From: CALACW01 sp963627915
GTDB taxonomy: Bacteria > Bacillota > Clostridia > Oscillospirales > Acutalibacteraceae
Length of the DNA: 64,000 nt
Direction: 5' to 3'
Assembly: GCA_963627915.1 (NCBI GenBank)
Contig: CAVGCY010000056.1
Span: 25,260-89,259, forward strand
Shown: one piece after another, positions 16,745 through 25,538 of the stretch
Layout: every line of letters begins with the position of its first letter
How positions within the stretch are numbered: the first letter of the stretch is position 1
Notes under the pieces: generated by a model
What the model was told of the DNA's origin: nothing
Database searches by the model: none
Seen by the model: the letters and a program-made list of their open reading frames with translations, nothing else
Translations under genes and position numbers: made by a program

Positions 16745-16984
16745 ATGAAAATAACCGTATGTATCGGCTCGTCATGTCATATCAAGGGTTCGCGCACTGT
16801 CGTTGAACGGCTTCAGAAGCTAATACATGATTACGGTATCGGAGATAAGGCGGAGCTTGCGGGCACGTTCTGCATGGGTAAATGTCAACAGGGCGTCTGC
16901 GTCACGGCCGACGGTGAATTTTTCTCGGTATCGCCCGAGAACGTCGATGATTTTTTTAACGAAAATATACTTAAAAAGGTTTGA
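16745..16984 (+). CDS. Small thioredoxin-like [2Fe-2S] ferredoxin (first of a pair)
   Basis: 79 residues with the NuoE/HydC-type [2Fe-2S] thioredoxin fold. The four ligands are CIGSSC (C6 and C11 region) and CMGKC near residues 42-46, giving C-x4-C and C-x3-C. GGAGG stands 8-12 bases before the ATG. It is followed after 8 bp by a paralogue and then by the sensory hydrogenase, for which both are probable electron partners in the cytosol. Confidence 0.85.
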   Translation: MKITVCIGSSCHIKGSRTVVERLQKLIHDYGIGDKAELAGTFCMGKCQQGVCVTADGEFFSVSPENVDDFFNENILKKV

Positions 16985-16992
16985 TATCGGTT

Positions 16993-17247
16993 ATGATAAT
17001 ACAGATATGCGTGGGTTCGTCCTGTCATCTTAAAGGAACCGAGGCTCTTGTCGGACTTTTTCAGAGCGCGATAGAAAAATATAATCTTTCGGACGACGTT
17101 ACGCTTGCGGGCAGCTTCTGCACGGGCAGATGCAACAGGGTAGGCGTTACGGTTACGATTGACGATGAAATATTCACGGGCGTTACGCCCGAAAGCTTTG
17201 ACGATTTTTTTAAAACTAACGTTTTAAGCCGGTTTGAGGGAAAATAA
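16993..17247 (+). CDS. Small thioredoxin-like [2Fe-2S] ferredoxin (second of a pair)
   Basis: 84 residues, a diverged tandem paralogue of the preceding gene. Ligands CVGSSC and CTGRC keep the same C-x4-C / C-x3-C spacing. The end FDDFFKTNVL matches VDDFFNENIL of the first copy. The ATG at 16993 gives MIIQICVGSS, aligned with the paralogue start. The stop is 3 bp before the hydrogenase start, so translation is likely coupled. Confidence 0.85.
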   Translation: MIIQICVGSSCHLKGTEALVGLFQSAIEKYNLSDDVTLAGSFCTGRCNRVGVTVTIDDEIFTGVTPESFDDFFKTNVLSRFEGK

Positions 17248-17250
17248 TTT

Positions 17251-18924
17251 ATGGAATGTATTACTCTTAAAAAATCGAACTGCAAAAACTGCTATAAATG
17301 CATACGTCACTGCCCCGTTAAATCGATACGTTTTTCGGGCAATCAGGCGTACATAATAGGAAACGAATGTATAATGTGCGGTCACTGCTTCGTAGTATGT
17401 CCCCAGGACGCGAAGCAGATTGTAGACGAAACGGAGAAGGTCAGAGTGCTTTTGCAGTCGGACGAGCCCGTTATCGCAAGTCTTGCGCCGTCGTTTATCG
17501 CAAATTATCACGGCGCGGGCATAAACGCCATGCGAACGGCTCTTAAAAAACTCGGTTTCTCCGACGCCGAGGAAACAGCGCTCGGCGCGACGGCGGTAAA
17601 AAAAGAATACGAACGTATGATAGACGAGGAGAACAGGGATATTATCATAACCTCGTGCTGTCATTCGGTAAATTTGCTTATACAGAAATACCATCCCGCC
17701 GTTCTGCCGTATCTTGCGGACGTTCTCTCTCCGATGCAGGCTCACTGCAAGGATATTAAGAAACGTATTCCCGGCGCAAAAACCGTATTTATAGGTCCGT
17801 GCGTTGCAAAAAAGGATGAGGCTCAGTATTATGAGGGAACGGTTGACGCCGTTCTTACGTTTGACGAGCTTACCGCGTGGCTTAAAGAGGAAAATATTGA
17901 AATAGAAAATATTGAAGATTCCGACGAGGAGAGCAGGGCAAGAATATTTCCCACGGCGGGCGGTGTCCTCAAAACTTTGTCGAGAGAAAATCCGAATTAT
18001 ACATACATGGCGATTGACGGCACGGATAACTGTATCGCCGCGCTGAAGGATATAGAGGACGGTATAATTCACAGATGCGTTATAGAGATGAACGCATGCG
18101 CGGGCAGCTGTATCGGCGGCCCCGTTATGGAGAAATTCAACCGTGCTCCCGTAAGGGATTATATGGCGGTCGCTCATTATGCGGGCAAAAAGGATTTTAA
18201 CGTTCCTCAGCCCGGAGAAAAGGAGCTTCGCAAGACGTTTACGGCTATCGAACGCCGTTTGCCTCCTCCTACGGAAACCGAAATCCGTGAGATTTTACGC
18301 CAGATGGGCAAGATGAAGCCTGAGGACGAATTAAACTGCGGCTCGTGCGGATATAACACATGCCGTGAGAAGGCCGCCGCTATCTTTCAGGGCAAGGCCG
18401 AAATTTCGATGTGCCTGCCTTATCTCAAGGACAGAGCGGAAAGCTTCTCGGATACCATAGTCAGAAATACGCCGAACGGACTTATAGTTTTAAATGAAAA
18501 GCTTGAGGTTCAGCAGATTAACAAGGCGGCTCTTCGTATTATGAATTTAAGATACGCGTCGGACATTCTCGGCGATAACGTTATAAGAATAATGGATACG
18601 GCTGACTTTTATTCGGTTCTCGAATCGGGTTCGCGAATAGAGGGCAAGCGTATTTATCTTGCGGAATACGAGAGATACGTTGAGGAAACGATTGTTTACG
18701 ACAGAGAGTACAGACTTCTTGTCTGTATCCTCAGGGACGTGACAGAGGAGGAAACTCAGCGTGAGAAAAAGGAAAATATAAGCAGACAGACTGTCGAAAT
18801 CGCCGACAGAGTTGTAGACAAGCAGATGCGTATAGTTCAGGATATCGCTTCGCTTCTGGGCGAAACTGCGGCGGAAACGAAAATCGCGCTCTACAAATTG
18901 AAGGAGTCGATAACCGATGAATAA
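17251..18924 (+). CDS. hydS: Sensory [FeFe]-hydrogenase with C-terminal PAS domain (HydS-like, group C)
   Basis: 557 residues. Two [4Fe-4S] sites: C11/C14/C17/C21 and C40/C43/C46/C50. The H-cluster domain (about 70-335) has TSCCHSV (C136 proton-path position, C137 ligand), LSPMQAH, IGPC184AKK, and NACAGSC (C293, C297). A second Fe-S module follows, NCGSCGYNTC...C388 (C363, C366, C371, C388), then a PAS domain (about 400-500) and a coiled helix. This layout is that of the putatively H2-sensing group C hydrogenases, where the PAS passes a signal to a partner. Odd points: the P1 motif has His where catalytic enzymes have Pro (TSCCP), and P3 is ACAGSC rather than ACPGGC, consistent with a sensor tuned away from turnover. 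It overlaps the phosphatase gene by 8 bp, naming the likely partner. Confidence 0.92.
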   Translation: MECITLKKSNCKNCYKCIRHCPVKSIRFSGNQAYIIGNECIMCGHCFVVCPQDAKQIVDETEKVRVLLQSDEPVIASLAPSFIANYHGAGINAMRTALKKLGFSDAEETALGATAVKKEYERMIDEENRDIIITSCCHSVNLLIQKYHPAVLPYLADVLSPMQAHCKDIKKRIPGAKTVFIGPCVAKKDEAQYYEGTVDAVLTFDELTAWLKEENIEIENIEDSDEESRARIFPTAGGVLKTLSRENPNYTYMAIDGTDNCIAALKDIEDGIIHRCVIEMNACAGSCIGGPVMEKFNRAPVRDYMAVAHYAGKKDFNVPQPGEKELRKTFTAIERRLPPPTETEIREILRQMGKMKPEDELNCGSCGYNTCREKAAAIFQGKAEISMCLPYLKDRAESFSDTIVRNTPNGLIVLNEKLEVQQINKAALRIMNLRYASDILGDNVIRIMDTADFYSVLESGSRIEGKRIYLAEYERYVEETIVYDREYRLLVCILRDVTEEETQREKKENISRQTVEIADRVVDKQMRIVQDIASLLGETAAETKIALYKLKESITDE

Positions 18925-20089
18925 TCTGTGTGCCGATATCGGGTACAAAAGCATAAATCACGACGGCGAGCAGCTTTGCGGAGATCACGTCGAGATTATC
19001 GAACAGAATGAAAATTCGTCCGTTATCGTATTGGCGGACGGTCTGGGCAGCGGAGTTAAGGCGAGCATTTTATCTACATTGACGTCGAAAATAATTTCGA
19101 CAATGATGGCGGAGGGACTGCCTCTCGAGGAGTGCGTTTCGACGATTGCCGCAACGCTCCCGATATGCTCCGTCAGGGGAGTCGCCTATTCGACGTTTAC
19201 GATAATTCATATTATAAATAACGACACCGCCGAGCTTATTCAATATGACAATCCGCTTGTTATACTGCTTCGCGGCTGCGTTAATTACGATTATCCGAAA
19301 AGCGAGCTTAATATAGACGGAAAGAAGATTTATAAGTCGGTTATAAAATTGCAGGAGGATGATATCTTCATTGCGATGAGTGACGGCTGTCCCCATGCTG
19401 GAATCGGACTTGCATACAACTTCGGATGGAAACGCGAGGATATAATTGAATTTATGGAAACCTTCGCGCCGGTGGGTTATACGGCGAAAACGCTGTCGAC
19501 GCTTCTTGTCGACGAGTGCGACAAGCAGTACGGATTTAAACCGGGAGACGACGCGACGGCATGCGTTGTCAGAATCAGAAGAAGAGAACCGATGAATATA
19601 CTTTTCGGTCCGCCGAGGAATCCCGACGATTGCAGCAGAATGATGTCCCTTTTCTTTTCAAAGGAGGGCAAGCATATAATTTGCGGCGGCACTACGTCGT
19701 CGATTGCGGCCAAATATCTTAATAAACCGCTGAAGGCGTCGCTGAATTTCATAAAAAGCGACGTGCCCCCGACTGCGGAGCTTGAGGGCGTGGATCTTGT
19801 TACGGAAGGCGTTATTACGATAAATAAAGTTATAGAGTACGCAAAGGATACGCTTGATAAAAACGAACTTTACCCCGTTTGGAGCGTCGGCCGCGACGGA
19901 GCTTCAATGATATGCCGAATGCTTTTTGAAGAGGCGACGGATATAAATTTCTATGTCGGAAGGGCTGTTAATCCCGCGCATCAGAATCCCGATCTTCCTA
20001 TCAACTTTAATATAAAAATGAATCTTGTGGAGGAGCTTTCCTCTTGTCTTAAACAGATGGGCAAAAGGATAAAGGTCAGCTATTTTTAA
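18917..20089 (+). CDS. SpoIIE-type PPM serine/threonine phosphatase with unassigned C-terminal domain
   Basis: 390 residues. The N-terminal 220 are a PPM/SpoIIE phosphatase: VLADGLGSGVKA (Asp41-Gly42), AMSDGCPHAG (about 155) and GDDATACVV (about 208) supply the metal-binding aspartates. Residues about 225-390 form a second domain I cannot assign (landmarks CGGTTSSIAAKYL, VGRDGASMICRMLF, NPDLPINFNIKMNLVEELS). Its start overlaps hydS by 8 bp and its stop is 15 bp before the next hydrogenase, so it is probably the output of the hydrogenase sensor, dephosphorylating an anti-sigma-antagonist or similar target in the cytosol. The target is not in this window. Confidence 0.85.
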   Translation: MNNLCADIGYKSINHDGEQLCGDHVEIIEQNENSSVIVLADGLGSGVKASILSTLTSKIISTMMAEGLPLEECVSTIAATLPICSVRGVAYSTFTIIHIINNDTAELIQYDNPLVILLRGCVNYDYPKSELNIDGKKIYKSVIKLQEDDIFIAMSDGCPHAGIGLAYNFGWKREDIIEFMETFAPVGYTAKTLSTLLVDECDKQYGFKPGDDATACVVRIRRREPMNILFGPPRNPDDCSRMMSLFFSKEGKHIICGGTTSSIAAKYLNKPLKASLNFIKSDVPPTAELEGVDLVTEGVITINKVIEYAKDTLDKNELYPVWSVGRDGASMICRMLFEEATDINFYVGRAVNPAHQNPDLPINFNIKMNLVEELSSCLKQMGKRIKVSYF

Positions 20090-20104
20090 GGGTGAGAAAA
20101 TAAA

Positions 20105-21529
20105 ATGAGAAAATTTGACACAACGGTACAGTATTTGAAGTATAAGGTTCTGCGTGAGGTTTCACGCCTTGCATGGAATGATGAATTACTTGAAAATCTG
20201 TATGAAATTCCCAAGACGATTATTCCCGGCAAGGAGTCAACGATGCGCTGCTGTATCTATAAGGAACGTGCTCTTATAGAGGAACGCGTTAAAATTGCCA
20301 TGGGCGGACATAAGGAAAATCCGAATGTTATCGAGGTTATAGAAACAGCCTGCGACGAGTGCCCTATGGGCGGTTACGAGGTTACGAACGCATGCAGAGG
20401 ATGTCTTGCTCACAGATGCGAAAACGCATGCCGTTTCGGCGCAATAACATTTGACAAAAATCATGCCGCGGTTATCGATAAGACAAAATGTAAGGAGTGC
20501 GGAGCGTGCGCGAAGGTCTGTCCGTATACCGCCATTATAAACCGCAAGCGACCGTGTGAAAACGCCTGCAAGATAAAGGCGATTCATATGAACGACGATA
20601 AGGCGGCGGCGATAGATAACGACAAATGCACATCCTGCGGCGCATGCGTTTATCAGTGCCCGTTCGGCGCAATTGCCGATAAGTCATATATACTTGACGT
20701 TATCGATATTATAAAAAAGAGCGATAATAATAAGAAATTTAAAGTATATGCCGTTGTTGCTCCGTCGATATCGAGTCAATTTACATATGCAAAGCTCGGT
20801 CAGGTCATTACGGGAATTAAGAAGCTCGGATTTTATACGGTCGTCGAGGCGGCTCTCGGCGCGGATGTGGTCGCCGACGCGGAATCGAGAGAGCTTGTCG
20901 AAAAGGGATTCCTTACAAGCTCATGCTGTCCCGCGTTCGTAAGCTATATCGAAAAATCATTCCCCGCATTAAAGCCGTTTGTGTCGCATAATCTTTCGCC
21001 TATGGCGGCTATTGCGAAATATATCAAGGAGCATGAATCTCCCTGCAAGGTCGTATTTATAGGACCCTGCACGGCAAAAAAAGCGGAGGTTCAAAAGGAT
21101 GAAATTAAGTCCTGGGTAGACGTCGCAATGACGTTCGAGGAGCTGCAGGCTCTGTTTGATTCAAGGGATATGGATATTACCTCTCTTGAGGAGGGCGCGC
21201 TTGACAACGCCTCGTATTTCGGCAGAATATTTGCTCGCAGCGGAGGACTTTCCGACGCTGTCGCGCAGGGCATAAAGGAACACGGAGATACGGATTTTGA
21301 ATTGAAACCGTATGCCTGCGACGGAATTGAGGAATGTAAGGTTGCTTTGCTCAAAAAAAGCAAAAATCTGCTTGACGCAAACTTTATCGAGGGTATGGCG
21401 TGCGTCGGCGGATGTATCGGAGGCGCGGGATGCTTGACCCACGGCGAAAAAAATAAAAAACAGGTTGACGAATACGGCAGGCAGGCTCTTGAAAAAACGA
21501 TTTCGGACGCGATTGCAATGCTGAAATGA
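20105..21529 (+). CDS. [FeFe]-hydrogenase, group B-like
   Basis: 474 residues. A helical N-terminus is followed by a Cys-rich ferredoxin region: C97/C100/C105/C109, C129/C132/C135/C139, C151/C155 and C175/C178/C181/C185. The H-cluster domain (about 210-445) has TSSCCPAFVSYI (C274, C275), LSPMAAIAK, IGPC322TAKK and MACVGGC (C433, C437), so all four cubane and subcluster ligands are present. TSCCP is intact, unlike the sensor upstream, so this one is likely catalytic (H+ reduction or H2 oxidation with ferredoxin). Group B enzymes are typical of Clostridia. Last gene of the operon; strong terminator after it. Confidence 0.92.
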   Translation: MRKFDTTVQYLKYKVLREVSRLAWNDELLENLYEIPKTIIPGKESTMRCCIYKERALIEERVKIAMGGHKENPNVIEVIETACDECPMGGYEVTNACRGCLAHRCENACRFGAITFDKNHAAVIDKTKCKECGACAKVCPYTAIINRKRPCENACKIKAIHMNDDKAAAIDNDKCTSCGACVYQCPFGAIADKSYILDVIDIIKKSDNNKKFKVYAVVAPSISSQFTYAKLGQVITGIKKLGFYTVVEAALGADVVADAESRELVEKGFLTSSCCPAFVSYIEKSFPALKPFVSHNLSPMAAIAKYIKEHESPCKVVFIGPCTAKKAEVQKDEIKSWVDVAMTFEELQALFDSRDMDITSLEEGALDNASYFGRIFARSGGLSDAVAQGIKEHGDTDFELKPYACDGIEECKVALLKKSKNLLDANFIEGMACVGGCIGGAGCLTHGEKNKKQVDEYGRQALEKTISDAIAMLK

Positions 21530-21537
21530 TAAAAATC

Positions 21538-21568
21538 ACGGGTGTTGCGATTATTTCGCAGCACCCGT
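21538..21568 (+). terminator. Terminator of the hydrogenase operon
   Basis: ACGGGTG (21538-21544) / CACCCGT (21562-21568) with inner TGCG/CGCA pairing, 9 bases after the stop, followed by a T-rich run. Confidence 0.85.
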
Positions 21569-21595
21569 TAATATTTTCGCTTATTCAATAAAAAA

Positions 21596-21633
21596 CCGCC
21601 CCGACGGGGTAGTCAGACTCCGTCGAGGGGCGG
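21596..21633 (-). terminator. Terminator of the dockerin protein at 21.6-23.1 kb
   Basis: CCGCCCC (21596-21602) / GGGGCGG (21627-21633) with inner GACGG pairing; on the minus strand it runs into TTTTTTATTG. Confidence 0.85.
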
Positions 21634-21648
21634 TCGGTAAAGACTTGA

Positions 21649-23070
21649 TTACATCATGCTTTCAAGCAGGCTGAAGATGTCTATATATTCGCTGTCGATA
21701 TATCCCGACATTGCAAGCAGGAAGGCTCTGTTTCCTACCTCCTTATACGGACTCGGATCATATGTTATATCATCTGTTCCGAGTTTAAAGTCGTCGATTA
21801 TATATCCCGAATATGCGTCGGGGTTCGCCATGCTTGCGTATTCGATTGCGACGAGATTATCACCGTCAACATAAATGCAGAGAATACCCGCCGTTGTTTC
21901 AAATTTATATACGGTAACGTTTTTACCGTTGAATGTCGTTTGCGCGGTTTCGGCCTTTTTAACATCAAGTTCTTCATCGTTTAAAAGAATCATTTCAAGT
22001 CCGGGATGCGATTTAAATGCGCGAATAAGAGTTTCGCTGTATTTTGACGATAAACCGAGGTCGTCGGAATAGATATAAGTTTCATAGCTGTAATCTGTTT
22101 TTAATGACGTTATTCCGAATGACGCAGTGTCAGAGCTTACCGCAGCCTTCATGTTTTCGCCCTTTAATGCGACGGTTATTGCGGAATCCTCCGTAACATA
22201 AGCGTCTACTCCCTTTGCGTTTTTATCGGCGGTTCTTGTATAAGGCTCTGCCGTAAACTCAATATCTCCGTCCAGAATGGCGGTTACCGCCTTGCTGGGA
22301 TTGTAAAGCTCTCCGCAGTCCTTGCAATGCGCTCCGTCCTCGGCGGGGGTGTGACCCTTCGCGGGGATTTCGTCGCCTCTTGCGATAATTTCGCCGCATC
22401 TTTCGCACTTATCGACGTACGTATAACCGGGCTGTGTGCAGGTGGGAGGAACTTCTGTGCGAACAATCTTGTGACCCGCGGGGATAATCTCATGCTCTTT
22501 GAATATCATGGAGCATTCCGAGCAGTAGATTGTGGAAGTCTTTCCGTTTTCGGTGCATGTTTCGGAAACCTCGGGCGATTCTTCCACGGAATGCTGATGC
22601 AGACCGTCAAACGTTGAAAGTCTTGCGGCAACACGGAGAATCTCTCTTGCTTCCACTGCCGTGACTACTCTGTCGTTGCCGATATCTGCGGCGATTGTTG
22701 AGAAAACATCGAGCGTTTCAAGCCCTGCCGCCGCTCTTAACGCAAGTCTTGCGTCAGCCGCCGTAACCTTGCCGTCCATATTTGTATCGCCCATTATAAC
22801 GGTATGCTTGATAATGGGGGGATCTTCATGCTTTTTCGCGTTGTTTTCGTCCGAAACGGTAATTTCGTTGAATTTTTTTGTAACGTCGTCCGCGTTCGCC
22901 GTTTCGGAAACGTCCTCGTCCGTTATTCCGGATACGTCCTCAACAAAAAGAGAACTGTTCAAAACAACGTCATCGTCGTTTCCGCTGTCATCGGCGTAAG
23001 CGCCGACGCTCAGAAAAATTGCAATAACCGCGGTAACGGATATAAGTGCTGATTTGAGCTTCAAGTTCAT
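21649..23070 (-). CDS. Secreted protein with internal dockerin and CxxC repeats
   Basis: 473 residues. Signal peptide (1-26, ending SVGAYAD), an acidic Ser/Thr/Asp linker, then a two-repeat dockerin at an internal position (about 93-155: GDTNMDGKVTAADARLALR and DIGNDRVVTAVEAREILRV). CxxC-containing segments follow (IYCSECSMIF, VDKCERCGEII, AHCKDCGELY; about 180-265) of the type seen in the 5.0-7.8 kb protein. The C-terminal 200 residues form an unrecognised domain. ATG 23070 with GGAGG 10 bases upstream is preferred to the TTG at 23079. The second dockerin repeat has lost one calcium-site Asp (GNDRV). Likely part of the same surface system as the other dockerin proteins. Confidence 0.8.
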   Translation of the reverse strand: MNLKLKSALISVTAVIAIFLSVGAYADDSGNDDDVVLNSSLFVEDVSGITDEDVSETANADDVTKKFNEITVSDENNAKKHEDPPIIKHTVIMGDTNMDGKVTAADARLALRAAAGLETLDVFSTIAADIGNDRVVTAVEAREILRVAARLSTFDGLHQHSVEESPEVSETCTENGKTSTIYCSECSMIFKEHEIIPAGHKIVRTEVPPTCTQPGYTYVDKCERCGEIIARGDEIPAKGHTPAEDGAHCKDCGELYNPSKAVTAILDGDIEFTAEPYTRTADKNAKGVDAYVTEDSAITVALKGENMKAAVSSDTASFGITSLKTDYSYETYIYSDDLGLSSKYSETLIRAFKSHPGLEMILLNDEELDVKKAETAQTTFNGKNVTVYKFETTAGILCIYVDGDNLVAIEYASMANPDAYSGYIIDDFKLGTDDITYDPSPYKEVGNRAFLLAMSGYIDSEYIDIFSLLESMM

Positions 23071-23147
23071 AAGTATCAACCTCCGATTTTAATTTTATCG
23101 TAGACAGCATTTTTTGTCAATAGAAAACAATGATTTACTCCGGTAAA

Positions 23148-25538
23148 TTATTTGTTCAGTATTGTTTCCGCGTATCTCACCGTTTCCATTGCGTCGGATG
23201 AATATTTATCCGCGCCTATGCTCTCGGCATATTCCTTTGTAAGCACCGCTCCGCCGACAACCGTTTTGCACCAAGGGGTTTTTTCTTTTATGAGCTTTAC
23301 CGTCCGCTCCATTGACGGAAGGGTAGTCGTCATCAGCGCGCTGAGCCCGGCAATCGGGGCGTGATATTTTATGACCGCTTCGACAATATCTTCTGCGCTT
23401 ACGTCCTTGCCCAGGTCGATAACATCGTAGCCGTAGTTTTCGAGCAGAAGCTTTACAATATTCTTGCCTATATCGTGAACGTCGTTTTTGACGGTTGCAA
23501 TTACGAACGTTCCTTTTGAACCGCCTTTCTTACCGTCCATTGAATTTTTAATAACGGAAAAAGCCGATTTTGCAGCCTCCGCGCTCATCAGCAGCTGAGG
23601 CAGATAAGCTCTCTTTTCCTCGTACGCCCTGCCAACCTCGTCGAGAGCGGGGATTAAATCGCCGTTTACTATATCGAGAGCCCCGCGTGTTTTAAGAGCC
23701 TCTTTTGTAAGCGTTTGCGAAAGCTCTCTGAATCCCTTTATAACGGCTTCGGAAAGAGTTTCGGGAGCGTTCGGCTTCTTTTTGTCCGTAATCCTCGGAC
23801 TTGACATTGCCTCTGCGCATTGAGCGAACGCAATATATTCCGAACAGTTTTCATCGTTTGCGTGCAGAACGTTGTATGTCCTGTATGTTTTCATTATTTC
23901 GGGCGAATTGGGGTTGATTATTGCCGCGTCAAGTCCGTTTTCAAGTGCGAACGACAGGAACGCGCCGTTTACCATATCCCTTTGCGGAAGTCCGAACGAT
24001 ACGTTTGAAACGCCCAGCGACGTGTGGCATCCGAACCGCTGTTTTATTTCCTTTAACGCCCTGACAGTCGTTACGGCGGCGTTTTTATCCGCGCTGACCG
24101 TCATGCACAGCGTATCGAAAATAATATCCTTTTTATCGATACCGTATTCTTCGGCGGTTTTTAATATTTTTTCGGCAATATTGACGCGTTCAAGCCATGT
24201 ATCCGGGATTCCGTTTTCGTCGAGGGTCAGAGCGACGACAACTCCGCCGTATTTTTTTACGAGAGGAAATACGGCTTTCATCGACTCTGCTTTGCCGTTT
24301 ACGGAATTTATCATTGCCTTGCCGTTATAAATTCTCAGTGCGCTCTCCATTGCCTCGGGCAGAGTCGAATCTATCTGCAGCGGGAGATCTATAACCGACT
24401 GAAGCTCTCTTACGGTATCTGTCAGAACCGCCTTTTCGTCAACCTCGGGAATACCCGTGTTTACGTCGAGAATATGCGCGCCAGCCTCCTGCTGTTCGAC
24501 GCCCTGCGCAAGAATGTATGACATGTCGTGTTCCTTTAACGCCTGTTTAAATCTTTTCTTTCCCGTCGGGTTGATTCGTTCTCCTATCAATACGGGAGTT
24601 TCGCCTATTCTGACGGCGTGAGTGTACGACGAAACGACGGAAATGTTCTTCCCGGTTATTTCGACGGGTTTTAAATCTTTTACCGCGGTTCTCAACGCTT
24701 TTATATATTCCGGAGTTGTTCCGCAGCATCCGCCCATTATTCTGAGGCCTTTTCTGCAAAGAGAAGCCATCACCTCGGCGTATTCCTCGACGGAAACGTT
24801 GAATACTGTCTTTCCGTTTACCGTTTCGGGAAGTCCGGCGTTGGGCTGCATTATCATCGGAACGCTTAAAACGCTGAGAAGCTTAAGCGCGGCGGGTTCT
24901 AACTGCCCGGGTCCCAATGAGCAGTTCATTCCGACAGCGTCCGCCCCCATGCCCTCAAGCATTGCCGCCATGGCGTACGGGTCTGCGCCCGACATAAGCT
25001 TTGAATCCGAGCCGTATACGTTTGAGACGAATACGGGCAGATCGGAATTTTCCTTGACGGCAAGAAGCGCGGCTTTTGTTTCAAGCGAATCGTTCATTGT
25101 TTCGATTATTACGAGATCCGCTCCGTATTTCACGCCGAGCCTTACCGTGTGCGCGAATATATTTACGCAGTCCTCAAAATCGAGATCTCCGAACGGCTTT
25201 AGCATTTTGCCGGTAGGACCTATGTCGAGAGCTATGAATTTAGGCTCGTTATTGTCCGTAAGACTGCGCGCTCTGTCGGCGTTCATTACGGCGTTTTTAA
25301 CTATTTCTTCAAGCTCTTTTTCATTGAATTTTAAGATGTTTGCGCCGAAGGTGTTTGTTGTCGCAACGTTGCTTCCCGCGTCGAAATACGACTTGTGTAT
25401 AGCCGTTATGTCGTCGGGGTGTGTAATATTCCGGCTTTCGGGCGCGGTTCCGGCGGGCAGTCCCCGTTCGTATAAAAGCGTTCCGAATCCGCCGTCAAAA
25501 TATAAAAAATTATTTTTAAGATATTCAAGTACGTTCAT
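23148..25538 (-). CDS. metH: Cobalamin-dependent methionine synthase without activation domain
   Basis: 796 residues. Homocysteine module (1-290) with FDGGFGTLLYERG and the zinc cysteines GMNCSLGP (about 207) and MGGCCGTTPEY (about 272-273); pterin-binding module (about 315-570, GERINPTGKKRF); cobalamin cap helices (about 590-665) and B12 domain with DVHDIGKNI (His about 687 is the lower cobalt ligand). It transfers methyl from methyl-THF to homocysteine. The fourth module of E. coli-type MetH, needed for reductive activation with SAM, is missing here and is instead encoded by the adjacent upstream gene, whose end overlaps this start by 4 bp. Length and split layout are normal for Clostridia. 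Confidence 0.95.
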   Translation of the reverse strand: MNVLEYLKNNFLYFDGGFGTLLYERGLPAGTAPESRNITHPDDITAIHKSYFDAGSNVATTNTFGANILKFNEKELEEIVKNAVMNADRARSLTDNNEPKFIALDIGPTGKMLKPFGDLDFEDCVNIFAHTVRLGVKYGADLVIIETMNDSLETKAALLAVKENSDLPVFVSNVYGSDSKLMSGADPYAMAAMLEGMGADAVGMNCSLGPGQLEPAALKLLSVLSVPMIMQPNAGLPETVNGKTVFNVSVEEYAEVMASLCRKGLRIMGGCCGTTPEYIKALRTAVKDLKPVEITGKNISVVSSYTHAVRIGETPVLIGERINPTGKKRFKQALKEHDMSYILAQGVEQQEAGAHILDVNTGIPEVDEKAVLTDTVRELQSVIDLPLQIDSTLPEAMESALRIYNGKAMINSVNGKAESMKAVFPLVKKYGGVVVALTLDENGIPDTWLERVNIAEKILKTAEEYGIDKKDIIFDTLCMTVSADKNAAVTTVRALKEIKQRFGCHTSLGVSNVSFGLPQRDMVNGAFLSFALENGLDAAIINPNSPEIMKTYRTYNVLHANDENCSEYIAFAQCAEAMSSPRITDKKKPNAPETLSEAVIKGFRELSQTLTKEALKTRGALDIVNGDLIPALDEVGRAYEEKRAYLPQLLMSAEAAKSAFSVIKNSMDGKKGGSKGTFVIATVKNDVHDIGKNIVKLLLENYGYDVIDLGKDVSAEDIVEAVIKYHAPIAGLSALMTTTLPSMERTVKLIKEKTPWCKTVVGGAVLTKEYAESIGADKYSSDAMETVRYAETILNK

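Noticed and set aside
17224..18177. 317-codon minus-strand frame opposite hydS
   Set aside because: Antisense shadow of the sensory hydrogenase, which has all Fe-S ligands in frame.
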